Shown piece after piece: positions 1 to 7,942 of a DNA stretch of 25,939 nt. The stretch's first letter is position 1, and each line of letters opens with the position of its first letter. The notes under the pieces are model-generated. The model searched no databases and had not been told where the DNA came from. It saw only the letters and a list, made by a program, of their open reading frames with translations. This DNA is from Thermacetogenium sp. UBA5472. Its GTDB lineage: Bacteria; Bacillota; DSM-12270; Thermacetogeniales; Thermacetogeniaceae. The stretch covers positions 1 to 25,939 of the forward strand of contig DIQC01000103.1 in NCBI GenBank assembly GCA_002426495.1, written 5' to 3'. The position numbers and the translations under genes were made by a program.

Positions 1-251
1 GATTTTTCGATTGACAAATACAGTTTACCTGCCATTTAGTATATCCTTTGCACCGACACCCTTGCCCACTCTGTCGCTACTTATCCTGATTAATATATTC
101 AGCCAAACAAGCATAAACCCTGCATATCTAGTGTGTTAAATAACATTCCAGAGGAACAAAATTTCAGAACCTTGGCAGGAAAAATAAAACTCGAACTTGA
201 ATATATAGTATTATCTCCAAAATTATCAGAGAGAAAGAGGGGGTCTATCTT

Positions 252-1220
252 ATGAAAGGTTGGGAGTTTACAGACACTAATATTCCACTCAAGTTGGTGG
301 AGAAACCGGATCCGGTAGCTAAGCCCGGTTTTGTCGTCATCGATGTCAAAGCGGCTGGATTATGCCATTCAGATGTTGCGGCTCTAGAGGATCCAGGATG
401 GATAGGCATCATCACCGCACATCCCATGTATATGGGACATGAGAACGCCGGTATCATCACTGAAATTGGCGAAGGGGTCGAAGGTTTCAAAGTAGGAGAT
501 CGGGTAGGAATCGCTCCCATATCAGCAAAGCTCAGCGCCGAGACAGGACGCTCTTGGGCGGTCGGGTATCAATGTGACGGCGGCTATGCCAACAAATGTG
601 CTGTTCCCGTTGATTGTCTGGTTCCACTGCCTGATGGTGTGAGTTTCTTAGAAGGTGCAGCAGCTACTGATGCAGGCATGACCTCTTATCACGCCCTGTA
701 CAAAGCTGGCGGTGCCAAGCCAGGTATGAAAGTAGGCATTATCGGTATCGGCGGATTGGGTCAGTTTGCTGCCGGTATGGCCCTTATTGATGGTTGTGAG
801 GTATACGCTACTGATATCAGCCCTGAAGCACGAAAACTAGGCGAAGAAATGGGCATCAAAGAAGTTTACGAAAATGTCATTGATCTAGCGCAAGCCAAGT
901 GTGATGTAATAGTCGATTACGCCGGATTCGGCCAAACCACAGCCGATGCGCTGGAAGCAGTGAACGATTTCGGTAAAGTGGTAGTTGTGGGCATGGGTAT
1001 ACTGGAAGCTAAGATCAACACCAGATCTTTGATCCTCAAGCAAGCCCAAGTCATTGGCAGCTGCGGCGGCACTGCCGAAGATATTAAAGATGTTTACGAT
1101 TACTTCGCTACCGGTAAACTCAAACCGCAGCTTCACACGATCACTTTTGATGAAGTTCCAGAAGGTCTGGAAAGACTGCACCGGGGAGAAGTCAAAGGAC
1201 GCTTAGTAGCTGTTAGATAA
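252..1220 (+). CDS. Zinc-dependent medium-chain alcohol dehydrogenase
   Basis: Predicted NAD(P)-dependent dehydrogenase of the medium-chain (MDR) family, 322 residues, cytosolic. Catalytic zinc ligands are visible as C38 (GLCHSD) and H63-E64 (GHE), with D140 in GAAATDAGMTSYHAL the likely third protein ligand. The Rossmann motif GIGGLG is at 165-170, and an Asp at the end of the second strand (D188 in YATDIS) favours NAD over NADP. The four-cysteine structural-zinc lobe usual near residues 95-115 is absent and replaced by a short Ser/Ala-rich loop, so the protein is shorter than the usual 340-350 residues. The ATG is preceded at good spacing by a purine-rich AGAGGGGG. It is transcribed alone, with a strong terminator just downstream. 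The substrate cannot be read from sequence. Family is certain, specificity unknown. Confidence 0.9.
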   Translation: MKGWEFTDTNIPLKLVEKPDPVAKPGFVVIDVKAAGLCHSDVAALEDPGWIGIITAHPMYMGHENAGIITEIGEGVEGFKVGDRVGIAPISAKLSAETGRSWAVGYQCDGGYANKCAVPVDCLVPLPDGVSFLEGAAATDAGMTSYHALYKAGGAKPGMKVGIIGIGGLGQFAAGMALIDGCEVYATDISPEARKLGEEMGIKEVYENVIDLAQAKCDVIVDYAGFGQTTADALEAVNDFGKVVVVGMGILEAKINTRSLILKQAQVIGSCGGTAEDIKDVYDYFATGKLKPQLHTITFDEVPEGLERLHRGEVKGRLVAVR

Positions 1221-1258
1221 GAGTAGTTGTCAGATAAGATAGTATTAATATGACTTAC

Positions 1259-1293
1259 AAAGCCCTCTCGTCGCAAAACGAGAGGGCTTTTTT
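1259..1293 (+). terminator. Rho-independent terminator of the alcohol dehydrogenase gene
   Basis: A perfect 11-bp stem (AGCCCTCTCGT at 1261-1271 with ACGAGAGGGCT at 1278-1288) closes a six-base loop and is followed by six T residues. Two A residues precede the stem and can extend the pairing. It lies about 40 bases after the dehydrogenase stop codon. Confidence 0.95.
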
Positions 1294-1329
1294 ATTTGAC
1301 TTCATCGGCTATAGGTTATTTTGGTCACT

Positions 1330-1339
1330 AGACATGTCT
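1330..1339. promoter_or_regulatory. Short perfect palindrome upstream of the GntR gene
   Basis: AGACATGTCT is a perfect 10-bp palindrome in the AT-rich spacer 1294-1508. A TATACT sequence at 1347-1352 could be a -10 box. GntR/YtrA-type repressors usually bind palindromes in their own promoter, so this is a candidate autoregulatory site. A palindrome this short can occur by chance, and no convincing -35 box accompanies it. Confidence 0.25.
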
Positions 1340-1508
1340 GTTATGTTATACTTATTACAAGTATGTATTTTTCTTCTTATTTCTTAGAAAATGACACAAT
1401 TCCATTTCATAGCATTTATTCTCATGAATATGATAGTGTCTATATCATCTTTTCTTTTATCCTAATAGGTCGGTGATGCCCATGAGAGCTCGGAGGCTAT
1501 AGCTATCT

Positions 1509-1886
1509 ATGTTTGAAATTGATTTAAAAAATGGTATACCCATTTACGTGCAATTAAAAAGAGAGATAAAGTATGCGATTGCTACAGGAAAACTACATCC
1601 TGGTTCGCAACTTCCAACAGTACGACAATTAGCAGTTGAGCTAAAAGTTAATGTAAATACTATCAGACGAGTTTATTCGGAACTAAAAAAAGAAGGTGTG
1701 CTCTTAGCCAAGCAGGGAAGAGGAACTTTTGTCATCGAAAAAAAAAGTGGTCCCCTATTTGAGCGAAACAATGAACGCCTGGATCAACTTATTGATAACC
1801 TGTTTATTGAAGCTTTTGAGTTGGGATATGATCTAGACCAATTATTAAAATATATTCAGCGTCGTTGTCGGTTGCCAAACGAATGA
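1509..1886 (+). CDS. GntR-family (YtrA-type) transcriptional regulator
   Basis: A 125-residue DNA-binding repressor of the small YtrA/YhcF-like GntR class. Residues about 8-76 form the winged helix: the opening GIPIYVQLKREI, the helix-turn-helix around LPTVRQLAVELKVNVNTIRRVYSEL, and the wing AKQGRGTFV. The remaining 45 residues are a short helical dimerisation tail with no ligand-binding domain. YtrA-type regulators usually control a neighbouring membrane transport operon; here the next gene, 58 bases downstream on the same strand, encodes a membrane SPFH protein instead. A GGAGG lies 12 bases before the ATG, a slightly long spacing; an earlier in-frame ATG at 1482 is excluded by a TAG stop. 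The inducer is unknown. Confidence 0.9.
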   Translation: MFEIDLKNGIPIYVQLKREIKYAIATGKLHPGSQLPTVRQLAVELKVNVNTIRRVYSELKKEGVLLAKQGRGTFVIEKKSGPLFERNNERLDQLIDNLFIEAFELGYDLDQLLKYIQRRCRLPNE

Positions 1887-1944
1887 ATATGCAATCCTGA
1901 CAGTTGTTCAAGAATTAATCATTAAAACGAAGGGAGAGTAATTC

Positions 1945-2901
1945 ATGCAAGCCGAAAATGTGATAGGCCAAAAAACTGACCAGCAGGTTAACTCAACCAT
2001 ATCAAATTCAATACTTGGTGTCGATCCAGTATCATTTGCTATCTTTTTAATTATAATAGGCATTGCATGTGCCATCGGTTTATTTTGTAACTTAACTTGG
2101 ATTATCCCGGTAGGTATAGTGGTGGCAGCTTTGGTTTCAAGCAGTGTAAAAATCGCTAGCCAGTGGGAAAAGGCTGTGGTTCTACGTTTAGGAAAATACC
2201 ACAGGCTAGCTGGTCCGGGATTGTTCTTTATAATTCCTGTTATTGATTCAATTGCTGCCTGGGTTGATCAACGAATAAGGACTACTTCTTTTATTGCTGA
2301 ACAAACATTAACCAAAGATACAGTTCCAGTTGATGTTGATGCCGTTCTTTTCTGGATGGTTTGGGATCCCGAGAAAGCTGTTCTTGAAGTGGCTGATTAT
2401 TATCATGCTGTTACCTGGGCGTCTCAAACCGCACTGCGTGATTTGATAGGTGAAACTTTACTGGCAGAGATGCTGGTCGGACGAAGGATTCTGGATGAAG
2501 AATTATGTAAAACCATCGATGAGCGGACCGAGCCTTGGGGCATTTCTGTACAATCTGTAGAAATCCGCAATGTGATTATCCCATCAGAGCTTCAGGATGC
2601 CATGTCCAGGGAAGCACAAGCAGAACGGGATCGGCGTGCAAGGATCTTGCTTGGAACGGCAGAAACCGAAATATCTCTAAAATTCGCTGAAGCGGCAGAG
2701 CCTTATAAAGATAATCCAGTTGCTTTACAGTTGCGGTCAATGAATATTCTTTATGAAGGGCTCAAAGAAACAAATGGAATGATCATTATACCAAGCAGTA
2801 TCGCTGATTCGCTGAACGGTATTGCTAACTCGCTAAACCTTACAAACAAGACAGCCGAATCCCCTACTGCTGATGAAGCCGATCAAGTCAAGAAAAAATA
2901 G
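1945..2901 (+). CDS. SPFH/band 7 membrane protein (slipin, stomatin-like)
   Basis: A 318-residue bacterial stomatin/slipin. Two hydrophobic segments (about 29-48 and 52-70) form the membrane hairpin. The SPFH domain begins with SQWEKAVVLRLGKYHRLAGPG and runs to about residue 200, and an Ala/Glu-rich helix (MSREAQAERDRRARILLGTAE) follows that typically drives oligomerisation. The C-terminus is polar and charged, ending in KKK. Such proteins form ring-like membrane scaffolds that organise lipid microdomains and often work with a membrane protease or NfeD protein; no NfeD partner is visible here. The gene follows the GntR regulator in the same direction, with GAAGGGAGAG before the ATG, and the two probably form a two-gene operon. 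Confidence 0.9.
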   Translation: MQAENVIGQKTDQQVNSTISNSILGVDPVSFAIFLIIIGIACAIGLFCNLTWIIPVGIVVAALVSSSVKIASQWEKAVVLRLGKYHRLAGPGLFFIIPVIDSIAAWVDQRIRTTSFIAEQTLTKDTVPVDVDAVLFWMVWDPEKAVLEVADYYHAVTWASQTALRDLIGETLLAEMLVGRRILDEELCKTIDERTEPWGISVQSVEIRNVIIPSELQDAMSREAQAERDRRARILLGTAETEISLKFAEAAEPYKDNPVALQLRSMNILYEGLKETNGMIIIPSSIADSLNGIANSLNLTNKTAESPTADEADQVKKK

Positions 2902-2922
2902 ATGGCATAGCTAATAAAGGAA

Positions 2923-2964
2923 ATCCCATTTAAAGGGACATTTGAAGGGCCCTTCAAATGGGAT
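2923..2964. other. Inverted repeat between convergent genes (possible bidirectional terminator)
   Basis: Arms at 2923-2937 and 2950-2964 pair over 15 positions with one A-C mismatch. The inner part also contains a perfect 20-bp palindrome at 2940-2959 centred on GGGCCC. It sits between the stop codons of the slipin gene (plus) and torD (minus). There is no T-run on either side, so if it stops transcription it does so without the usual U-tract; it could instead protect mRNA 3' ends. Confidence 0.5.
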
Positions 2965-2992
2965 CAATTACAGCAGTTTAAATAATACACAT

Positions 2993-3655
2993 TTAGAGAC
3001 GACTCAGTTCCCAATCGATATAATTTTTCATATATCTCCCAGTGACCTTATAGAACTCCAATGAAGCATGTTTTTGAAGTCTTTGGGCAAATTCAGGAAC
3101 AAAGAGCTGTAAGTGCTCTGTCAGCATTTTTTGCTGTAATTTCTTCGCCTTGTCCAAAACAAAGAAGTCCTTCTCTCTAATGGCTTCGATTTCCTGAGAA
3201 CACAAGTAAGCCATAAATTCTAGCTCAAGAGAGATATGGTCCGGAGGTAATGAAAAATCTTTATCTAATTTCAAACCAGCACCATAGTACTGTCGTGCAA
3301 CATCAACCGTAGATTCCTGAAGCAGCTTTCCTTCTCGATATACAGACTCAAAAAGAGGTAAAAGCCTCGGTTTAGAGGCGTGACAAAGACGTGTATACTC
3401 TTTTTGAAGCTCTAGAAGAAAACCCTCATAATCGCCGGTATTTTCTACTTCCAGAAATATATTCTGTAAATCTTCCAGAGATATTATCAAACTTGAGGTA
3501 TTCGGTTTCTCTTTAATTAAGGCCTCTTTATAAGAGCATATAACCTCAATTAGATCAGAACCTAATATTTTTGTCATTGACTCAGTAGTTGGATAATCAA
3601 GAACTTGAGAAAGAAATGAATAAGAATAAAGTCTAAAGTCTTCTTTTTTTATCAT
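2993..3655 (-). CDS. TorD/DmsD-family molybdoenzyme maturation chaperone
   Basis: A 220-residue all-helical cytoplasmic chaperone of the TorD/DmsD/NarJ redox-enzyme maturation group. The family signature appears as PPDHISLELEFM at about residues 137-148 (the D-H-x3-E core). These proteins bind the twin-arginine signal of the catalytic subunit, help insert the molybdenum cofactor, and prevent premature export. It is the last gene of the operon and follows the ferredoxin subunit after a 99-base gap, much larger than the other gaps in the operon. That gap holds a perfect hairpin just before the ATG, and no Shine-Dalgarno sequence lies between hairpin and start (see the entry at 3661). Confidence 0.85.
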   Translation of the reverse strand: MIKKEDFRLYSYSFLSQVLDYPTTESMTKILGSDLIEVICSYKEALIKEKPNTSSLIISLEDLQNIFLEVENTGDYEGFLLELQKEYTRLCHASKPRLLPLFESVYREGKLLQESTVDVARQYYGAGLKLDKDFSLPPDHISLELEFMAYLCSQEIEAIREKDFFVLDKAKKLQQKMLTEHLQLFVPEFAQRLQKHASLEFYKVTGRYMKNYIDWELSRL

Positions 3656-3660
3656 AAACA

Positions 3661-3697
3661 GTTGGGGGCAGCATATTTTTCTAAAGCTGCCCCCAAC
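3661..3697 (-). promoter_or_regulatory. Perfect hairpin between the Shine-Dalgarno sequence and ATG of torD
   Basis: GTTGGGGGCAGC pairs with GCTGCCCCCAAC over 12 bp around a 13-base loop. On the minus strand the order is GGGAGGG (3706-3700), TT, the hairpin, TGTTT, then the torD ATG at 3655. If the hairpin folds, the GGGAGGG is about 7 bases from the ATG; unfolded it is more than 40 bases away. No other Shine-Dalgarno sequence is present. There is no U-tract, so an ordinary terminator is unlikely; protection of the 3' end of the upstream message is an alternative role. Confidence 0.7.
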
Positions 3698-3754
3698 AAC
3701 CCTCCCTTCTCGTGTGTCACTGAGTTGTTGTTAAGCTAGCCCGTTTTCTTCTTA

Positions 3755-4447
3755 TTATTCGTCTTTCTTGCCCTCGATCTCTGCTCTTCTATCACTGTAC
3801 TTCTTAATACCGGCATATGCCAGTGCAGCCACTGCAGCTGCTCCGACAACAGCCTTAGGCCCTCTTGCTTTTGTGACACTCTTAGAAACTTCCGGGTAAC
3901 CAATAGCTACAGGATCTTCCTTTGTGAGGATGATAACACTCGTTCCCCCGTTTTCTTCAAGGCCATAAATATTCAAGTTGTTATCTGCAGCTAGTTGTTT
4001 TGCTTTATTCGTGATATCCTCATATGCTCCAAACTCAAGGGCGTCAGTAGGGCAGACCTCTACACAAGCCGGTTGTTCCCCTTTGCTTACCCTATGGTAA
4101 CACATCGTGCATTTAACAATATTACCCTTTTCAGTATCCATCTGCGGAATATTGAAAGGACACGCTATAACACAGCTCTTACACCCAAGGCAAGGCTGGT
4201 TGTCATAGAGAACGATCCCTTCAGGTGTTTTGTTAAATGCCCCACTAGGACAAGTATCAATACACGAAGGCTCTTCACAGTGCATACACCTATGGTGATA
4301 CAGCCCATTATCTTTAGTAAACACCATGGTTCTAACAATTCCCCGCTCTGCAGACTCTAGCAGTCTGTTTTCCTGGATACATTTATAGTAACATGTATTA
4401 CATCCTGTACAGAACGTGGTATCCACCAAAATTGCATATTTCCCCAT
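3755..4447 (-). CDS. Four-cluster ferredoxin subunit of a molybdopterin oxidoreductase
   Basis: A 230-residue electron-transfer subunit of the DmsB/PsrB/PhsB type. Sixteen cysteines fall in four groups (C13-16-19-23, C54-57-62-66, C86-89-92-96, C113-116-128-132), the standard pattern for four [4Fe-4S] clusters. After the ferredoxin part comes a tail with a short hydrophobic stretch at about 199-215 (VVGAAAVAALAYAG) followed by basic residues, likely a membrane anchor. It has no signal peptide, so it should be exported by hitch-hiking on the Tat-dependent catalytic subunit. It lies 13 bases after that subunit, with AAGGAGG well placed before its ATG. It passes electrons between the quinone-linked NrfD anchor and the molybdenum site. 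Confidence 0.92.
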   Translation of the reverse strand: MGKYAILVDTTFCTGCNTCYYKCIQENRLLESAERGIVRTMVFTKDNGLYHHRCMHCEEPSCIDTCPSGAFNKTPEGIVLYDNQPCLGCKSCVIACPFNIPQMDTEKGNIVKCTMCYHRVSKGEQPACVEVCPTDALEFGAYEDITNKAKQLAADNNLNIYGLEENGGTSVIILTKEDPVAIGYPEVSKSVTKARGPKAVVGAAAVAALAYAGIKKYSDRRAEIEGKKDE

Positions 4448-4460
4448 TTAACCCACCTCC

Positions 4461-7031
4461 TTAAGCTTTTGCGACTTTGACATAGACATCTTCAACCCAG
4501 CCCATACCTGTCGGGTCATGGGGCTTGCTTACCTCTGGGTACTTCTGGGGAATCAGGTCTCCATCACGGTATCCCCACCTGCCGTGCTGCAGCCATTTCG
4601 AACGGTGCCCAATCCCGTGGAAAAGCAGAATGCAGTCATCTCTGGCAATTCTATCGGTAATGTGTACCTTAGATTTTACAGGGCGTGGAAGTTCCTTCAT
4701 CTGTTTTGGATTCGTTTCTACAATTACAGGATCACCTTCATTAAGTCCTAATTCTTGTGCTGCATTTGGACTGATCCATACACAATCAATATAGTTTTTC
4801 TCGGAAAGATCGTTTAAAGCTCTGTTGTTTATAAAGTTTGGATCAGCATGCATATGCCAAGCAGCACGGGTAATTAGAAGTGAGAATTTATACTCCCCTT
4901 CCGCCGCAGTCCACCTTTCTGCCCACTTAGGCAGTGGCTCATGAGAAACCTTGGCAAACTCATCGATATAGAGTCTGACCCGGCCGTTAGGCCTCCCATA
5001 CCCGATCTCTCTGAGGGTTTTGTAGTTTTCGTAGGGTTTTTTATCAACCCAGATGCCATCTTGCTCTGTCAAAAATTCTTTCGTGTTCTCTGCCACACCT
5101 AAAGCTTTCAGTGCTGCATCATTCATATTCCCCTCGATGACTTTTTCAGGATCGCTGCTGCCATCGGTTGTCCAGTACTCCGGAGCCATAGCAAGGCCGA
5201 TCTTCTTGGCAATGGCACCCCAACCTATGCAGTCCCCTGGTGGCTCCTGAACAGGCTCTCCACCTACCAGGGAAGGATATTTCGGGTAATACTGCCGTAT
5301 ATCAAGTTTGCCCTCTTCATACTGATGAGGGGCAGGAAGCACGTAATCACACCAGTAAACAATGTCATCCGGATAGAGATCCCAGTCCCAAACCAGGTCC
5401 ATCTTTTCCAGTGCCTTCTCAGTCATTTGGGGCTGAATAAGAGCTGCCAATCCTCGGTGTGGGCCTTTAAAAACCACAACCTTGGTATCGTTGCCCTTAT
5501 AAAGCCCATAACCGATCATCCCATAATGACCCGGAGCTGAGAAATCCTTCTTTTGATAAATCTCCTCGGTTACTGGAAATTCGTGTCTAAAGTCCGGAGA
5601 CTTTTCCGGCAGCGGTGGATATGGTTTGGCCAGGGGGTCAACATCCTCCAGCCAGGGGATTTTAACACCATGCAGAAATAGTACTCCACCATCATGATCG
5701 AAAGAACCAGTGAGTGCATGCAGGGTGTTGATGGCATGCATCAACCTCCAGCTGTTGGAATAGTTAGGTCCTGCAGGGTCACGCTTCAAGTTAGGGAGAC
5801 ATACATTCGGTGCAGCCTCGGCAAGCTCTCTTGTCACTCTGCTGATAACATCAGCAGGAACATCGCTTATCTCTGCGGCCCATTCCGGAGTGCAGTCCTT
5901 AACATTTTCCTGCAGCAATTGCAAAACAGGTATGGCCTGTACTTCTTTACCATCAACAGTCACTGTAAAAGGCCCGCCATCCAGTGCCGGAGCGTCACAG
6001 GAATCGATTGGTTCCATTCTATTATGTTCTGTACACCAGGCCATCCATTTACCATCAGAGTCAGTTATATGAAACTTTGAATCGGCATCAATAAGAATAG
6101 CAGAATCTGTATAGTTTTTAACAAAATCCTCATGATAGATCTTCTCGTCTATCATGATCTTAATCATAGCCAGGGCAACAGCTAGATCAGTACCAGGCTT
6201 GATGGGATACCACTCATCCATCATGCCATCAGCGATCGGTGTTCTTAGCGGATTAAAGCCGACAATCTTGGTCCCGTTCCGCTTACCCTCTGCAATATGA
6301 TTCAAGATCCCGGCTTTGCCGCACTTGGAAAAAGAGTCAAAACCAAACCACAACATGTATTTGGTATTGCTGTAATCAAATCCCCACAATGAATGCGTAA
6401 CCGTATATGTGCTTGAGTAATACTTGTTCGGAGGATTGGTTACCATTAGGGAATTGAGATAATAGTGGGTACCAAAACATTCTGTTCTCTGGTCACTTCT
6501 CCTTACACCAAGGGAACGGCAGAGACGGTTGCTGTAAGGATCTCCTGGTGAACAAAAAACCATCTCTTCTCTTTTATGCTCTTTCATTTTTTCAATGATC
6601 TCATTTAATGCTTCATCACTGGAAACAGTAACCCAACCGGGATCCTCATCAACCCCTCGTTTGGGGTTTGTTCTTTTCAGAGCAACAAGAAGCCTATCAG
6701 GATTGTACATGCCATCAACAAACCCTAATGCTTTGATACAGTACTTACCTCTGGATACTGGATCCTCAGGCCTTCCCTCAATAGTTATCGCTCGTTCAAT
6801 ACCTGTTGTCTTATCTACCCCCACTACAACATTATAAGCACAGTCACATTCACATGCGCGAGCACATACCTGGGGTATCTTTTTTGTGATCTCATATTTT
6901 GATTCGCTCTCTGCTGCTTCAGCAAAGTTAGTAAAGGGAACCAAGTTATTGAGAGGCGTAAAAAGGGCTGTAAGACAAGTTGCACCACCTATTTTAAGAA
7001 GATCTCTTCTCTTTAGTTTTACCTCTCCCAT
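4461..7031 (-). CDS. Tat-exported molybdopterin oxidoreductase, catalytic subunit (PsrA/PhsA-like)
   Basis: An 856-residue member of the DMSO reductase family. A Tat signal is present (KLKRRDLLKIGG, cleavage probably near FAEAAES). A [4Fe-4S] site follows (C56, C60, C64, C98, with an extra C62). The candidate molybdenum ligand is C185 in RTECFGTHYY, which would place it with Cys-ligated enzymes such as polysulfide, thiosulfate and arsenate reductases. WYPIKPGTD is the usual cofactor-domain motif. The reading frame is open 32 codons further upstream, but that would overlap the nrfD-like gene. The ATG at 7031 has AGGAGG in front of it and puts the RR motif at residues 8-9, so I chose it. The operon also encodes an NrfD anchor, a ferredoxin subunit and TorD. 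The substrate is not determined by sequence. Confidence 0.92.
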   Translation of the reverse strand: MGEVKLKRRDLLKIGGATCLTALFTPLNNLVPFTNFAEAAESESKYEITKKIPQVCARACECDCAYNVVVGVDKTTGIERAITIEGRPEDPVSRGKYCIKALGFVDGMYNPDRLLVALKRTNPKRGVDEDPGWVTVSSDEALNEIIEKMKEHKREEMVFCSPGDPYSNRLCRSLGVRRSDQRTECFGTHYYLNSLMVTNPPNKYYSSTYTVTHSLWGFDYSNTKYMLWFGFDSFSKCGKAGILNHIAEGKRNGTKIVGFNPLRTPIADGMMDEWYPIKPGTDLAVALAMIKIMIDEKIYHEDFVKNYTDSAILIDADSKFHITDSDGKWMAWCTEHNRMEPIDSCDAPALDGGPFTVTVDGKEVQAIPVLQLLQENVKDCTPEWAAEISDVPADVISRVTRELAEAAPNVCLPNLKRDPAGPNYSNSWRLMHAINTLHALTGSFDHDGGVLFLHGVKIPWLEDVDPLAKPYPPLPEKSPDFRHEFPVTEEIYQKKDFSAPGHYGMIGYGLYKGNDTKVVVFKGPHRGLAALIQPQMTEKALEKMDLVWDWDLYPDDIVYWCDYVLPAPHQYEEGKLDIRQYYPKYPSLVGGEPVQEPPGDCIGWGAIAKKIGLAMAPEYWTTDGSSDPEKVIEGNMNDAALKALGVAENTKEFLTEQDGIWVDKKPYENYKTLREIGYGRPNGRVRLYIDEFAKVSHEPLPKWAERWTAAEGEYKFSLLITRAAWHMHADPNFINNRALNDLSEKNYIDCVWISPNAAQELGLNEGDPVIVETNPKQMKELPRPVKSKVHITDRIARDDCILLFHGIGHRSKWLQHGRWGYRDGDLIPQKYPEVSKPHDPTGMGWVEDVYVKVAKA

Positions 7032-7045
7032 GTCATCAACCTCCT

Positions 7046-7942
7046 TTAGAGCAATGGTGTGAATGTTGAGAATGTGCCTGCGGACAATATTAAATATCTC
7101 AATGTTAAACCACCGATAAGCAAACATGAAGCAGCTATTGTACTACTTAAATGCTTATTAACCCTGTTTCTATAGAGACTCCATTCGAGATAAAATGGGA
7201 GCGCTAATCCAACAACAATAAATACAATCCAGAATACAGGAGCCAAAGAGCCAGTCAATAGGATCTGTACAGAATTTACTGCAGCCGGACTGGAAGACAG
7301 TCCCATGGCAAATAGAAAGGCCAGCAGAATTACAGCCTCAACAATGATTATCACCAGATCTGCTTTATAGAGATAGTGCAAGTCATTTGCATCCACCTCT
7401 GCCTCCTTTTTAAACGAACTGTATACCGTTGCCCCTATTAATACAGCACCGATTCCTGTAGAGATAGCGGAAGTAAGGAATAGCAACGGAATCAGAACAC
7501 TGTTCCAGAAAGGAATCCCTCTCATTTCCCAGAGAAGTACTCCTGTATAAAAGGCAGCTAAAACAGCAAAAATAAAACCCACGAACCAGACCACATTCGA
7601 TTCCTTTAAGGTCTTGTCGCGAGCTGCTACGCACTTAAGCCACTGGTATGCACAAACAACGAAAAATATTGTTAACACCCATGTCCCTACTGAAATCATT
7701 GAACTATAGGGACGCAAGAAAGCATTCATAAATTGAGCAGGCTTCTCCAGGTCAAAAAACAAAAACAAGATACTCAATCCAAGACACGGGGCTGCCATTA
7801 GAAGTCCCACTCTCGTGATCAAATTATCTCCTTTGAACTTTAACCAAGAAACAAATGCACAAATGTATGCTCCAGCAGATATACCTGCCAAGAAAAGATA
7901 CACTGCAATGAGCCAACCCCAACTTGTCTGGAGTTCCGGCAT
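7046..7942 (-). CDS. NrfD/PsrC-type quinone-interacting membrane anchor
   Basis: A 298-residue, very hydrophobic protein with about eight transmembrane segments, typical of the NrfD/PsrC family. The first helix opens with SWGWLIAVYLFLAGISAGAY, a family hallmark. Family members exchange electrons with menaquinone in the membrane and pass them to the ferredoxin subunit. It is the first gene of the operon, 14 bases before the catalytic subunit, so the order here is anchor, catalytic, ferredoxin, chaperone. GGGGGTGA precedes the ATG. The long AT-rich spacer upstream probably carries the operon promoter. Confidence 0.9.
   Translation of the reverse strand: MPELQTSWGWLIAVYLFLAGISAGAYICAFVSWLKFKGDNLITRVGLLMAAPCLGLSILFLFFDLEKPAQFMNAFLRPYSSMISVGTWVLTIFFVVCAYQWLKCVAARDKTLKESNVVWFVGFIFAVLAAFYTGVLLWEMRGIPFWNSVLIPLLFLTSAISTGIGAVLIGATVYSSFKKEAEVDANDLHYLYKADLVIIIVEAVILLAFLFAMGLSSSPAAVNSVQILLTGSLAPVFWIVFIVVGLALPFYLEWSLYRNRVNKHLSSTIAASCLLIGGLTLRYLILSAGTFSTFTPLL

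Noticed and set aside
11..42. TTGACA at 11-16 as a promoter for the alcohol dehydrogenase gene
   Set aside because: The nearest -10-like sequence is about 20 bases away and poor, and it would leave a leader of about 200 bases. Nothing else in 1-251 forms a clear promoter.
1..60. Possible sigma-54 promoter (TTGCAC ... TTGC) near 48-68
   Set aside because: The two elements are about three bases too far apart for the fixed -24/-12 spacing.
4518..6837. Several plus-strand open frames opposite the molybdopterin subunit gene
   Set aside because: They are antisense shadows without ribosome binding sites or recognisable protein features. The same holds for other long antisense frames across the window, such as 12153-12587 and 19326-19730.
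7032..7127. N-terminal extension of the catalytic molybdopterin subunit (32 extra codons)
   Set aside because: It would overlap the 3' end of the nrfD-like gene and bury the Tat motif at residue 40. The ATG at 7031 has AGGAGG in front and puts RR at residues 8-9.
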